Assembly: GCF_016863635.1 (NCBI RefSeq) | Contig: NZ_BOPG01000006.1 | Coordinates: 62,001 to 126,000 of the forward strand | DNA from: Virgisporangium aurantiacum | GTDB lineage: Bacteria > Actinomycetota > Actinomycetes > Mycobacteriales > Micromonosporaceae | Direction: 5' to 3' | DNA: 64,000 bases | Position numbers and translations under genes: made by a program | Notes under the pieces: model-generated | Told to the model about the DNA's origin: nothing | The model's database searches: none | Seen by the model: the letters and a program-made list of their open reading frames with translations, nothing else | Part shown: piece by piece, positions 1 through 8,212 of the stretch | Layout of the letters: each line of letters starts with the position of its first letter | Position numbering within the stretch: the first letter of the stretch is position 1

Positions 1-629
1 CGGTCGTCGCGGCGCTGGACCAGCAGCAGCAGGACGCACACCGCGGCCGCCCAGCCGCCCACCACCAGCAGTGCGGCCATCGCGTCGCTCGGGCGGTGCC
101 AGCCGGCCGACATCGTGGCCACCCCGGCCAGCGCCGCGTAAGCGGCCGCGATGACCGCGCCGACCCCCCGTACCCGGGGCGGCAGCACCAGGATCAGCGC
201 GATCGCCACCGACGCCGCCACCGTCGTGTGGCCGCTGGGCAGGCTGTTTCCGGCGGCCGCCCGCTCGATGTCGACACCGAGGTACGGGCGGGTGATCGCG
301 TGCTTGGCCACCTGCGTGGTGACGTTCGCACCGGCGATCAGGAGCAGCACCGCGAGCGCCAGCCCGCGCCGCCGGCGGGCCAGCGCGATGAACGCGATCG
401 CCGCCGCCGCGAACGCGAGCGAGACCACCGACATCGCGTCGAGGACGGTGTTGACCAGCTCGTCGATCCGCGCCTGCCCGATCGAGGTGCCGGTGAGCGC
501 GATCGTGTCGATCTTCTGGCCGTGCTCGGTACGCACGAAGAACCGCACCAGCGTCAGGAACGCCGCCACGCAGGCCGCGCCGAGCGCCAGCAACGCGCCC
601 ACGACCAGCACCGTTCCTTTGTCACGCAT
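1..629 (-). CDS. PAP2-family phosphatase, C-terminus cut by window edge
   Basis: Integral membrane phosphatase of the PAP2 (phosphatidic acid phosphatase type 2) superfamily; substrates in this family are lipid or isoprenoid phosphates. Reading from ATG at 629, at least 209 residues are visible. The three family motifs are present in order: KHAITRP (the K-x6-RP box), PSGHT, and SAGWHRPSD (the SR-x5-H-x3-D box in variant form). Hydrophobic segments flank them, and the first lies within the first 30 residues. No clear ribosome binding site precedes the ATG, so the start is not firm. The gene lies 27 bp after the MFS gene on the same strand and is probably cotranscribed with it. The stop codon lies outside the window. 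Family assignment is confident; the substrate is unknown. Confidence 0.85.
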   Translation of the reverse strand, partial: MRDKGTVLVVGALLALGAACVAAFLTLVRFFVRTEHGQKIDTIALTGTSIGQARIDELVNTVLDAMSVVSLAFAAAAIAFIALARRRRGLALAVLLLIAGANVTTQVAKHAITRPYLGVDIERAAAGNSLPSGHTTVAASVAIALILVLPPRVRGVGAVIAAAYAALAGVATMSAGWHRPSDAMAALLVVGGWAAAVCVLLLLVQRRDD

Positions 630-656
630 GTAACGAAGGTAGGCGACGACCGCTCG

Positions 657-1880
657 TCAGGAGACCCGCTCGAGCGTCTCCACCCGGGGCGCCCGGCGGA
701 CGTGCGTCGTCGTCGTGCCGGCCAACGCCATCGCCACCCCGACGGCGGCGAGCCCGACGAACGTCGGCACCGCACCGAACCGCTCGACCGAGAAGCCGCC
801 GACGAGCGCACCGATCGGGATCGTGCCCCAGGCGATCAGCCGGATGACGCTCGTGGCCCGGCCCTGCAACCGGTCCGGCGTGAGCGCGTACCGGTAGGCG
901 GCCAGGACCACGTTGAACACTGGCCCGATCGCGGTACCCACCAGCGCCACCGCGCCGAGCGCCACGAGGTTCGGCGCCATCGCGAACAGGGTCAGCTGCA
1001 CGGCCGTGATCCACAGCCAGGCGAGCATGACCGCGTTCGGCCGGATCCGGCGCTGGATCACCGGCGCGGCCAGCGCTCCGACCAGCGCGCCGACGCCGAA
1101 CATGGCGAGCAGCAGCCCGATCGCGGCCGGCGACGCGCCGAGGTTGCGCGCCCGCACGATGATGATCAGGATCAGCGCGTTGTAGATCAGGTTGCCGACG
1201 GCGACGAACGCGACGAGCGTCCGGATCAGGTGCTGCCCCCACAGCCAGCGCACGCCCTCGCCGATCTCGGCCACCAGGTGCCGCCGCTCCACCTGGCGCG
1301 GCTCCTCCAGCGACGACCGGACCGGCAGCATCGCGACGAACGCGACCAGGTACGACACCGCGTCGACGAGGAACGGCACCACGTGCCCGAGCCCGAACAG
1401 GAACCCGCCGAGCGGCTGCCCGGCGAGGTCGGCGCCCTGGTCCCGGGCCTGGTTCTGGGCCACGGCCGTCGGCAACTGGGCCCGCGGCACCACGTGCGGC
1501 AGCGCGGCGCCCTCGGCGAGCAGGAAGAAGACGTACAGCGTCCCCTCGACGAACGCGACCACCAGCAGGTGCGCGACGGTGATCCGGTCGAGGAGCAACG
1601 CCGCCGCCACCGTTCCCAGCGCGATCGCCCGGCCGAGGTCGGCCGTCAGCATGATCCGCTTCCGCGGCCACCGGTCGACCAGCGCGCCCGCCGGCAGGAA
1701 CCAGACGATGTACGGCAGCGCCTGGGCGAACCCGACCAGGCCGGCCTGTGCCGGCGACCCGGTGAGGGTGAGCACGAGCAGCGGATAGGCGAGGCTGCTG
1801 ATGCGCGTACCCAGGGTGGAGATGACCTGCCCGCTCCAGAGCAGCATGAAGTCGCGGTTGCGCCACAGTGACCCGGGCAA
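657..1880 (-). CDS. MFS transporter (exporter-like)
   Basis: A 407-residue major facilitator protein with about 12 hydrophobic segments. The N-terminal WRNRDFMLLWSGQVIS stretch and the loop DRWPRKRIMLTADLGRA (the MFS motif A region between TM2 and TM3) resemble the EntS/MFS_3 branch of drug and siderophore exporters. The start is TTG at 1880, placed six bases after a GGAG that overlaps the end of the upstream tetR gene (GGAGtagctcTTG), so translation is probably coupled. An upstream TetR repressor, a 3-bp gap and a common strand suggest a substrate-inducible efflux operon. The exported compound cannot be told from sequence. Confidence 0.88.
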   Translation of the reverse strand: MPGSLWRNRDFMLLWSGQVISTLGTRISSLAYPLLVLTLTGSPAQAGLVGFAQALPYIVWFLPAGALVDRWPRKRIMLTADLGRAIALGTVAAALLLDRITVAHLLVVAFVEGTLYVFFLLAEGAALPHVVPRAQLPTAVAQNQARDQGADLAGQPLGGFLFGLGHVVPFLVDAVSYLVAFVAMLPVRSSLEEPRQVERRHLVAEIGEGVRWLWGQHLIRTLVAFVAVGNLIYNALILIIIVRARNLGASPAAIGLLLAMFGVGALVGALAAPVIQRRIRPNAVMLAWLWITAVQLTLFAMAPNLVALGAVALVGTAIGPVFNVVLAAYRYALTPDRLQGRATSVIRLIAWGTIPIGALVGGFSVERFGAVPTFVGLAAVGVAMALAGTTTTHVRRAPRVETLERVS

Positions 1881-1883
1881 GAG

Positions 1884-2426
1884 CTACTCCGCCCGCAGGT
1901 GACCGGTGACGGCGCGGGCCAGCGACGCGACGTCCTCGCCCGGACCGGGCCGGACGTTGCCCTCCAGCAGCAGGCTGGCCAGGCCGTGTACGAGAGACCA
2001 GGCGGCGATCGGGGCGGCCTCGTCGACGGGACTCATCCGGGCGGCGACGCTGCCGCTCAGCTGCCGGCCGGCGTCGTCGCGGGCGGCGGTCAGGTCAGGG
2101 TCGTCGACGTGCAGCAGGTCGGGGGCCCGCATCACGGCGAAGTGCGCCGGACGCTCGGTGGCGAACACGACGTAGGCCACCCCCTGCTCCTGGAAGTCGC
2201 CCGCCTCGGCCAGCGCGGACGCCAGGATCCGGTAGCCCTCGGTGGCGATCGCGGTGAGCAGCCCCGCCTTGTTGCCGAAGTGGTGGGCCGGCGCGGCGTG
2301 CGAGACGCCCGCCTGGCGGGCCACCCCGCGCAGGCTGAGCGCGGCCGGCCCGTGCTCGGCGACCTGCGCCAACGCCGCGTCGAGCAGGGCGCGGCGAAGG
2401 TCGCCGTGATGGTACGGGCGGGTCAC
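1884..2426 (-). CDS. TetR-family transcriptional regulator
   Basis: A 180-residue protein with an N-terminal TetR helix-turn-helix (LRGVARQAGVSHAAPAHHFG, roughly residues 30-55) followed by a helical ligand-binding domain. I chose GTG at 2426 (VTRPYHHGDLRRALL) because TetR_N domains normally begin about ten residues before the first helix. In-frame starts further upstream (to 2591) would run across the intergenic operator and into the divergent gene. It is the first gene of the operon with the MFS exporter and PAP2 phosphatase, so it probably represses them and itself. Its ligand is unknown. Confidence 0.88.
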   Translation of the reverse strand: MTRPYHHGDLRRALLDAALAQVAEHGPAALSLRGVARQAGVSHAAPAHHFGNKAGLLTAIATEGYRILASALAEAGDFQEQGVAYVVFATERPAHFAVMRAPDLLHVDDPDLTAARDDAGRQLSGSVAARMSPVDEAAPIAAWSLVHGLASLLLEGNVRPGPGEDVASLARAVTGHLRAE

Positions 2427-2448
2427 GACGATCAGCCTACCGAATCTA

Positions 2449-2492
2449 GACATTGACAAGATAGGCCGTCGCGAGGCAATGTTGTCACTGTC
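2449..2492. promoter_or_regulatory. Probable TetR operator in the divergent promoter
   Basis: An 11-bp inverted repeat with one mismatch, GACATTGACAA (2449-2459) and TTGTCACTGTC (2482-2492), separated by 22 bp. Each arm contains a TTGACA-like -35 hexamer, one facing each gene, so binding could shut both the tetR-MFS operon and the gene at 2509. The geometry and the adjoining tetR gene support a TetR site. The long spacer is larger than in a single classic TetR operator and may mean two dimers. Inferred from sequence only. Confidence 0.5.
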
Positions 2493-2508
2493 AAGATGGA
2501 GGAGACCG

Positions 2509-2892
2509 ATGCCGACGCTGCCCTGGACGAAAGTCGACCCGCCCGGAGACTCCGACGCCGTGGTCATGGCGTCCCGTTTCACGCTGAGCACCTGGCGGCA
2601 CGTGCTGCCGTTCTTCCTCGACGCGATGCGGATCCACCGTCAGGTGCGCCGCGCCGACGGCGCGTACGGCGTCTCGCTGGAGGCCCATCCGTTGAAGCGC
2701 GAGTTCCTCACGCTCAGCTCCTGGCGCGACGACGCGGCGGTGAAGGCCCTGGTGCGGGCCGAGCCGCACCGGTCGGTGATGCGCAAATACCGCGCGGCGA
2801 CCAGGGAGGCGACGTTCCGCTTCTGGACCGCGCCGGCCGCCGAGCCGCCGACCTGGTCGGAGGCCAAGCGGCGGCTGGCCGGACCCGAATAG
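2509..2892 (+). CDS. ABM-like dimeric alpha/beta-barrel protein
   Basis: A 127-residue soluble protein starting at ATG 2509, preceded by GGAGGA. The pattern of a conserved WRHVLPFFLDAMRIHRQV helix, then a strand (REFLTLSSWRDDAAVKALV) and a C-terminal ATFRFW strand resembles small ferredoxin-like-fold proteins of the antibiotic biosynthesis monooxygenase / DUF3291 type. No cofactor or catalytic residues can be assigned. It is transcribed divergently from tetR across the shared inverted repeat, so the TetR protein may control it. It may detoxify or modify the same compound that the MFS pump exports, but this is inference. Confidence 0.6.
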   Translation: MPTLPWTKVDPPGDSDAVVMASRFTLSTWRHVLPFFLDAMRIHRQVRRADGAYGVSLEAHPLKREFLTLSSWRDDAAVKALVRAEPHRSVMRKYRAATREATFRFWTAPAAEPPTWSEAKRRLAGPE

Positions 2893-2990
2893 TCGGATTT
2901 TTGACCGGCGCGGTCGGGGCGGCAACCGGGAACGTGAACGCCGTACCGTGTTGAGGATCGTTCCGTCTGTCTATGTCGGGGAAAGGTCCC

Positions 2991-5900
2991 GTGCGATTCC
3001 GGTTGCTCGGCCCCATGCGGATCCGTGAGGGCACCACGTGGGTGTCGATCTCCGCCGCCCAGCAGCGGTTGGTGCTGGCCGTGCTGCTCGCCGAGGCCGG
3101 TGCCGTGGTCAGCACCGAGCGGCTCGGCACCGAGCTCTGGGGCGACGCCGCGCCGAAGGAGGCGCAGAGCACGCTGCGCGGCTACATCATGCGGCTGCGC
3201 CGGGCGCTCGGCGGCACCAACGCCAGCCGGCTGATCACCCGCGGCCAGGGCTACGAACTGGTGGTCGCCGACGACGATCTCGACGCCGTGGTGTTCGAAC
3301 GGTCCGTCGTGGCCGGGCACCGCGCGCTGGCGGAGGGCTCACCGTCGGTCGCGCTCGATCATCTGGACGCGGGGCTGGCGCTCTGGCGCGGCGCGGCGCT
3401 CGCCGACGTGCCGGCAAGCCCCACGGTGACGCTGTGGGCGTCGCGCCTCACGCAGAGCCGGATCTCCGCGATCGAGGAGCGGGCGGCCGCCCTGCTCGCG
3501 CTCGACCGCCCCGGTGAGGTGGCCGACGAACTGGGTCGCCTCGTGCTCGAACACCCGCTCCGCGAGCGCCTGTGGGAGCTGCTCATGCTGGCCCTGCGGG
3601 CCGGTGGCCGGCGGGCCGACGCGCTCGCCGCGTACCAGCAGGCCCGGCGTGCGCTCGTCGACGAGCTGGGGCTGGAGCCCGGCGCCGCATTGCGCGACCT
3701 GCAGCGGCGGATCCTCGCCGAACAGACGACCGGGCCGGCCACCGGGCCGGTCACGCCGCCGGTGGCGCGGAAGGTCGTACCGGCGCAACTGCCGGCCGCC
3801 GTGGCCGGCTTCACCGGCCGCGACCTGCCCCTCAAGCAGCTCAACGCGCTCCTGCCCGACGGATCGGACAAGACGCCGGTGCTGGTCCTCTCGACGATCA
3901 CCGGCACGGCGGGCATCGGCAAGACCGCGTTGGCGGTGCACTGGGCCCATCAGGTCCGCGACCGGTTCCCGGACGGGCAGCTGTACGTCAACCTGCACGG
4001 GTACGAATCGGGTGCTCCGCTGCGTCCCATTGATGTTCTGTCGTCGTTCCTGCCCGCGCTCGGCGTGGCGCCCGACGCCGTGCCGCCGACGCTGGAGGCG
4101 GCCTCGGCGCTCTACCGGACCCTGCTCGCCGACCGCCGGATGCTGGTGGTGCTCGACAACGCACGGCACCCCGACCAGGTGCGGCCGCTGCTGCCCGGCG
4201 GCGCCGGCTGCTTCGTGCTGATCACCAGCCGCGACTCGATGGGAAGCCTGGTCGCCCGCGACGGCGCCACCCGGCTCGCCCTCGACGTGCTCACCCCCGG
4301 CGAGGCGCGGGACCTGCTCGAAGCGCTGCTCGGCCGCGACCGGATCGGCGCCGAACCGGCCGCGGCGGCGCGGCTGGCCGAGGTGTGCGGCCACCTGCCC
4401 CTCGCGTTGCGGATCGCGGCGGCGAACATGGAGCGGGCCGGTTCGATCGGCGCCTACGTCGCCCAGTTGGCGGCCGGCGACCCGCTGTCGGCACTGGAAC
4501 CCGACGGTGATCCGGAGGCGGGCGTGCGGGCCGCGTTCGAGCACTCGTACGCGTTGCTGCCGCCGGCACCGCAGGCCGCGTTCCGGCTGTTCGGGCTGGT
4601 GCCCGGGCCCGACGTGAGCGCGCCGGCGATGGCCGCCATGGCGCGGGTGCCGGTGGCCGACGCCGCACGGTCGCTGGCCCGGCTCGCGGCGGCCGGGCTC
4701 CTCGACGCGGCACCCGGCGGACGCTACGGGGCACACGACCTGATGCGCCGGTTCGCCGCTCAACTCGCGACCGACACCGAGGACGGCGCGCTCGACCGGC
4801 TGATGGAGCACTACGTGCGCGGCGCCGACGCGGCGGCCGACCTGCTGTACCCGATGATCCTGCGGCTGCCCCCGGACCCGGCCGACGCGGAACCGGCGCC
4901 GTTCGCGACGGATCTGGAGGCGTCGGCCTGGCTCGACGCCGAGCGCGGGAACCTCGTGGCCGCCGTGCGGCACGCCGCCGACCACGGTCCCCGGCGGGCG
5001 GCGTGGCGGCTCGCCGACTCGCTGCGCGGCTTCCTGTACCTGCGGATGCACGTCGCCGACTGGGAAGTGGTCGGCTGCGCCGCGTTGCGGGCCGCCGAGG
5101 CCGAGGGTGCGCTCGCCGGGCAGGCCGCCGCCCGCCTGAGCCTCGGCCTGCTGTACGTCATGACCGGCCGCTACGACGACGCGGTCGCCGGTTACACCGC
5201 CGCCCGGGCGGCCTGCCGCGACGCCGGATGGCCGTCCGGCGAGGCGGCCGCGCTGGGCAACCTCGGCAACGTCCACCTCGAACTCGACCGGCTCGACGAG
5301 GCCGCCGAGACGTACGCGGAATCGCTGGAGATGCACCGCCGCACCGGTGTGATCGCCGGCGAGGCCGGGCAGCTCGCGAACCTCGCGCTGGTGCAGGGCG
5401 TCCGGGGCGAACTCCGCGCCTCGGCGGAGAACCTGGTCGCCGCGCTCGACCTGCACCGCAGGCTCGGGTCGCGGGTCAGCGAGGGCCGCAACCTGGCCAA
5501 CCTCGGCGACGCCTACCTCCGGCTGGGCCGGCTGTCCGAAGCGACCGCGGCGGTCACCGAGGCGCTCGCGGTGCACCGCGAACTCGGCGACCGCCGCACG
5601 GAGAGCAGCACGATGTGCGTCCTCGCCGCCGTGCACCGCGACGCCGGCCGGCTCACCGAGGCCCTCGACGCGGCGCGCGGTGCGATGGCCCGCACCGGGG
5701 CGGCCGGCTGGCGCCCGTACGACCGGGCGGAGGCGGTACTGGCGCTGGCCGGCGTGCAGAAGGCACTCGGCGAGACCGGTGCCGCGTACGCCGGGTACCG
5801 GGAGGGGGTGGCGCTCGCCCGCGAGATCGGCAACCGGTACATGGAGACCGTCGGCCTGATCGGGCTGGCCGAGGCGGCGCCCGTCCCGGAGCGCGGCGCG

Positions 5901-6170
5901 CACGCGCGGGAAGCGTTGACGCTCGCCCGCGACCGCGGCTACCGGATGCTCGCCGGGAACGCGTTGAACGCGCTCGCCGCCGCCGAACAGAACGCGGAAG
6001 CGGCGTTCGCCCTCGCCGGCGAGGCGCTCGCGGTGCACGCCGAGACCGGCCACCGGTCGGGCGAGGCGCGGGCCCACGAGCTGGCAGCGCAGACCGCACC
6101 GACTCCGGCTGAACGCGCCGAACACCAGGGGAAGGCGGCGGCGTTGACGGCCGCGATCCTCGCACCCTGA
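2991..6170 (+). CDS. AfsR/SARP-type regulator (BTAD, NB-ARC, TPR)
   Basis: A large actinobacterial transcription activator of the AfsR type, 1059 residues from GTG 2991. In order: OmpR-like winged helix (RLLGPMRI to about residue 90), bacterial transcriptional activation domain (about 95-240, ending in LEPGAALRDLQRRIL), and an NB-ARC ATPase with P-loop GTAGIGKTAL near residue 304, Walker B LVVLDNARH near 386 and GLPL-like GHLPLALRI near 468. A long TPR array follows from about 690 to the end, with repeats such as ALGNLGNVHLELDRLDEAAE and NLANLGDAYLRLGRLSEA. GTG 2991 has GGGGAAAGG just upstream; ATG 2973 is an alternative. Such proteins often control secondary metabolism, but no biosynthetic cluster is visible here. 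Confidence 0.9.
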   Translation: MRFRLLGPMRIREGTTWVSISAAQQRLVLAVLLAEAGAVVSTERLGTELWGDAAPKEAQSTLRGYIMRLRRALGGTNASRLITRGQGYELVVADDDLDAVVFERSVVAGHRALAEGSPSVALDHLDAGLALWRGAALADVPASPTVTLWASRLTQSRISAIEERAAALLALDRPGEVADELGRLVLEHPLRERLWELLMLALRAGGRRADALAAYQQARRALVDELGLEPGAALRDLQRRILAEQTTGPATGPVTPPVARKVVPAQLPAAVAGFTGRDLPLKQLNALLPDGSDKTPVLVLSTITGTAGIGKTALAVHWAHQVRDRFPDGQLYVNLHGYESGAPLRPIDVLSSFLPALGVAPDAVPPTLEAASALYRTLLADRRMLVVLDNARHPDQVRPLLPGGAGCFVLITSRDSMGSLVARDGATRLALDVLTPGEARDLLEALLGRDRIGAEPAAAARLAEVCGHLPLALRIAAANMERAGSIGAYVAQLAAGDPLSALEPDGDPEAGVRAAFEHSYALLPPAPQAAFRLFGLVPGPDVSAPAMAAMARVPVADAARSLARLAAAGLLDAAPGGRYGAHDLMRRFAAQLATDTEDGALDRLMEHYVRGADAAADLLYPMILRLPPDPADAEPAPFATDLEASAWLDAERGNLVAAVRHAADHGPRRAAWRLADSLRGFLYLRMHVADWEVVGCAALRAAEAEGALAGQAAARLSLGLLYVMTGRYDDAVAGYTAARAACRDAGWPSGEAAALGNLGNVHLELDRLDEAAETYAESLEMHRRTGVIAGEAGQLANLALVQGVRGELRASAENLVAALDLHRRLGSRVSEGRNLANLGDAYLRLGRLSEATAAVTEALAVHRELGDRRTESSTMCVLAAVHRDAGRLTEALDAARGAMARTGAAGWRPYDRAEAVLALAGVQKALGETGAAYAGYREGVALAREIGNRYMETVGLIGLAEAAPVPERGAHAREALTLARDRGYRMLAGNALNALAAAEQNAEAAFALAGEALAVHAETGHRSGEARAHELAAQTAPTPAERAEHQGKAAALTAAILAP

Positions 6171-6236
6171 TCGCGCACCGGTCGCTACCTGCGGCGCTCA
6201 CGGCGGGCTCACACGCCCGCTCACCAGGGGTGGATA

Positions 6237-6249
6237 GGTTCGGCGAACC
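6237..6249. promoter_or_regulatory. Short palindrome before the anti-sigma gene
   Basis: GGTTCG-g-CGAACC is a perfect 6+1+6 palindrome 12 bp before the GTG start of the anti-sigma gene. It may be a repressor site or part of the promoter of the anti-sigma/sigma operon. No partner protein can be named. Confidence 0.3.
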
Positions 6250-6260
6250 CCCTGGAGAAA

Positions 6261-7271
6261 GTGATCCAGCCTATGCGCAGCACAGCTGTCCGTCGTCCGC
6301 ATCCCGAGGAGCTACTCGGGGCGTTCGCGCTCGACGCGTGTTCACCGGCGGAGTCGGCGACGGTGGCCGCACACACCGTCGGCTGCCCGTCGTGCACCTC
6401 GGAGCTCGATCGGTTCGCCACGGTGCTGCACGGCATCGGCGTCCTCCATGCCGCCCCGCCGCCGGCCGCGCTGCGCGGCCGGGTGCTCGCCGCGGCCGAG
6501 GCCGCCCGGCCGGCGGCGCCGACCGCCACCGGTGCCCTGCTCGACGCGTTCACGATCCAGGTCGCGGCGTTCGGCGGGCTGCTGTCGACGCTCACCGACG
6601 AGGAGTGGTACCTGCCCAGCGGCCCGTACCGCACCGTGCACGACCTGGTGTCGCACCTGGCCGACAGCGACGAACTGGTGGCCGCCGACATCGGCGTCGC
6701 GCCGGTGGCCGCCACCGGACGGCGGGTGCGGCCCACCCAGATCGCCACCCGGCGCTGGCAGCACCAGACCGACCGGATGATCCGCACGATCGCCGGCGCC
6801 GGTCCGCGACTGCTGGAACAGCCGGTGCCGCTGGCCGGCGCGCCCGGTGTGCGGCGGCCGCTGATGCAGGCGATCACGCAGCGGGCGTTCGAGACGTGGA
6901 TCCACGCCGAGGACCTCCGCGGCACGCTGCGGCTGCCCGCCGAGACGCCGCCGCCGGCGCACATCGACCGCATCGTGCGGTTCGGGCTGGCGCTGCTGCC
7001 CGGTGCGATGGACGCCGCCGGGCGCGGCCAACCCGGTTGGGTACGGCTCCAGCTCACCGGCGCGGGCGGCGGCGCTCACGCCGTCTCCCTGAGCTCTGTA
7101 ACAACAGCGACCACCGACCTGCCCGCGGCCGGGATCGACCTCTCCGCCGCGGGGTTCTGCCGATTGATGGCCGGCCGGGCCTCCCCGGCCGAACTCGGTG
7201 TGCGCGTCTGCGGCGACGAACGGATCGCCGCCGATCTCATCACTGTTGCCGCGACCCTGGGGTGTGACTGA
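6261..7271 (+). CDS. Zinc-finger anti-sigma factor with MDMPI-like domain
   Basis: Two-domain protein of 336 residues. The N-terminus (about residues 12-60) is a zinc-binding anti-sigma domain with HPEELLGAFALDACSPAE and the metal motif H-x3-C-x2-C in HTVGCPSC. The remainder, from about residue 90, matches the mycothiol-dependent maleylpyruvate isomerase / DinB-like fold seen in many actinobacterial proteins (YRTVHDLVSHLADSD). It should hold the downstream ECF sigma factor inactive, and the second domain could sense a thiol or ligand. The start is GTG 6261 or ATG 6273 (MRSTAVRRPHPEEL); GGAG lies only three bases before the GTG, so neither is ideal. Its 3' end overlaps the sigma gene by 8 bp. 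Confidence 0.82.
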   Translation: MIQPMRSTAVRRPHPEELLGAFALDACSPAESATVAAHTVGCPSCTSELDRFATVLHGIGVLHAAPPPAALRGRVLAAAEAARPAAPTATGALLDAFTIQVAAFGGLLSTLTDEEWYLPSGPYRTVHDLVSHLADSDELVAADIGVAPVAATGRRVRPTQIATRRWQHQTDRMIRTIAGAGPRLLEQPVPLAGAPGVRRPLMQAITQRAFETWIHAEDLRGTLRLPAETPPPAHIDRIVRFGLALLPGAMDAAGRGQPGWVRLQLTGAGGGAHAVSLSSVTTATTDLPAAGIDLSAAGFCRLMAGRASPAELGVRVCGDERIAADLITVAATLGCD

Positions 7272-7827
7272 GGTGGTTTCCGTCCGCGACGACGCCACGA
7301 TGCGGGAAGCATTGACCGCCGGGCAGTCGGGCGCGCTCGCCGACGCCTACGACCTGTACGCGGCCGCCGTGTACGGGATCGCCGTGCGGATCACGAACGA
7401 CCACGGCGCGGCCGAGGACGTCACCCAGGAGGTGTTCGTCGAGCTGTGGCAGCGCCCGGAGCGGTACGACCCCGGGCAGGCCCCGCTGCGCGGCTGGTTG
7501 TGCATGATCGCGCGGCGCCGGGCCATCGACTGGCGGCGCCGCCAGGTGACCCGCGACCGCTACACGTTGCTGCTGGCCGGGCAGGCCCTGCCGGCGCCCA
7601 ACGTGGAGGAGGACGTCGAGGCCAGCACGATGGCGAAACTGGTGCGGGCGGCCGTGCACGACCTGCCGCCGCTGTACCGCGAGGCGATCGCGCTGGCGTA
7701 TTTCTACGGGCTGACGTACCGCGAGGTGGCGGTGCAACTGGGCATCCCGGAGGGCACGGCCAAGTACCGCCTACGCACCGGGCTGCGCCGGATCGGCGAC
7801 TCGATGAGCTCGGTGCGCGCCGAGTAG
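7264..7827 (+). CDS. ECF (group 4) RNA polymerase sigma factor
   Basis: A 187-residue sigma-70 family protein with only regions 2 and 4. Region 2 spans about 20-90 (AAEDVTQEVFVELWQRP and RGWLCMIARRRAIDWRRRQ). Region 4 spans about 125-180, with the helix-turn-helix LTYREVAVQLGIPEGTAKYRLRTG quoted only in part by its key residues. GTG 7264 overlaps the end of the anti-sigma gene, which suggests translational coupling; GTG 7273 or ATG 7301 would also leave both regions intact. The order anti-sigma then sigma is the reverse of the usual arrangement. Its regulon is unknown. Confidence 0.9.
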   Translation: MTEVVSVRDDATMREALTAGQSGALADAYDLYAAAVYGIAVRITNDHGAAEDVTQEVFVELWQRPERYDPGQAPLRGWLCMIARRRAIDWRRRQVTRDRYTLLLAGQALPAPNVEEDVEASTMAKLVRAAVHDLPPLYREAIALAYFYGLTYREVAVQLGIPEGTAKYRLRTGLRRIGDSMSSVRAE

Positions 7828-7828
7828 C

Positions 7829-8056
7829 TCAGGTCTCGTCCCCCGTTGCGGACGCGTCCCGGGCGGATGCCTCCCAGGCGGATGCGGCCCGGGAGGCGTC
7901 GGCGGCGCGGACGGCGCGGGTGGCGCGGATCGCGCGGATCAGCGCCGGCGACAGGTTCGCGTCGGGGTTGGCGGAGCGGAGGTGACGCGCGGCCGCTTCC
8001 ATGTCGGCCTGCGTGCGGATGCCCTTGATCTTGCCCAGCGGGGGTCGGGTCGTCAC
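7829..8056 (-). CDS. Small Ala/Arg-rich protein of unknown function
   Basis: About 75 residues from GTG 8056, chosen because GGAG stands six bases upstream. The first half (LGKIKGIRTQADMEAAARHLRSANPDANLSP, given here only as a landmark near residues 8-38) looks folded and helical. The second half is a run of A-R-A-S-type repeats (AIRATRAVRAADASRAAS and further) and is probably helical or disordered. It converges with the sigma gene, one base separating the stops. I do not recognise a family. It is likely but not certainly a real gene. Confidence 0.45.
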   Translation of the reverse strand: MTTRPPLGKIKGIRTQADMEAAARHLRSANPDANLSPALIRAIRATRAVRAADASRAASAWEASARDASATGDET

Positions 8057-8212
8057 AGCGTTCTCCAAGCGTCGGCGGACCGGGCTCGGTTTCGCCACTC
8101 GCTCCCCGCCGGGCCAAGGGCGACCAGCTGTCGCCCGGCGGATCAACGCAATCCCGTTGCTGGAAACACTCTGCAACCCGAGCGGCAACCGTGCTGTCGG
8201 GCGATCGGCTGG

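Noticed and set aside
96..1871. Long open frame on the plus strand opposite the PAP2 and MFS genes
   Set aside because: It is Arg/His/Gln/Asp-rich low-complexity sequence typical of an antisense frame in GC-rich DNA, and the minus strand has recognisable families across the same region.
3339..6125. 928-codon minus-strand frame opposite the AfsR-like regulator
   Set aside because: Composition is that of a shadow frame; the plus strand carries BTAD, NB-ARC and TPR domains over its full length.
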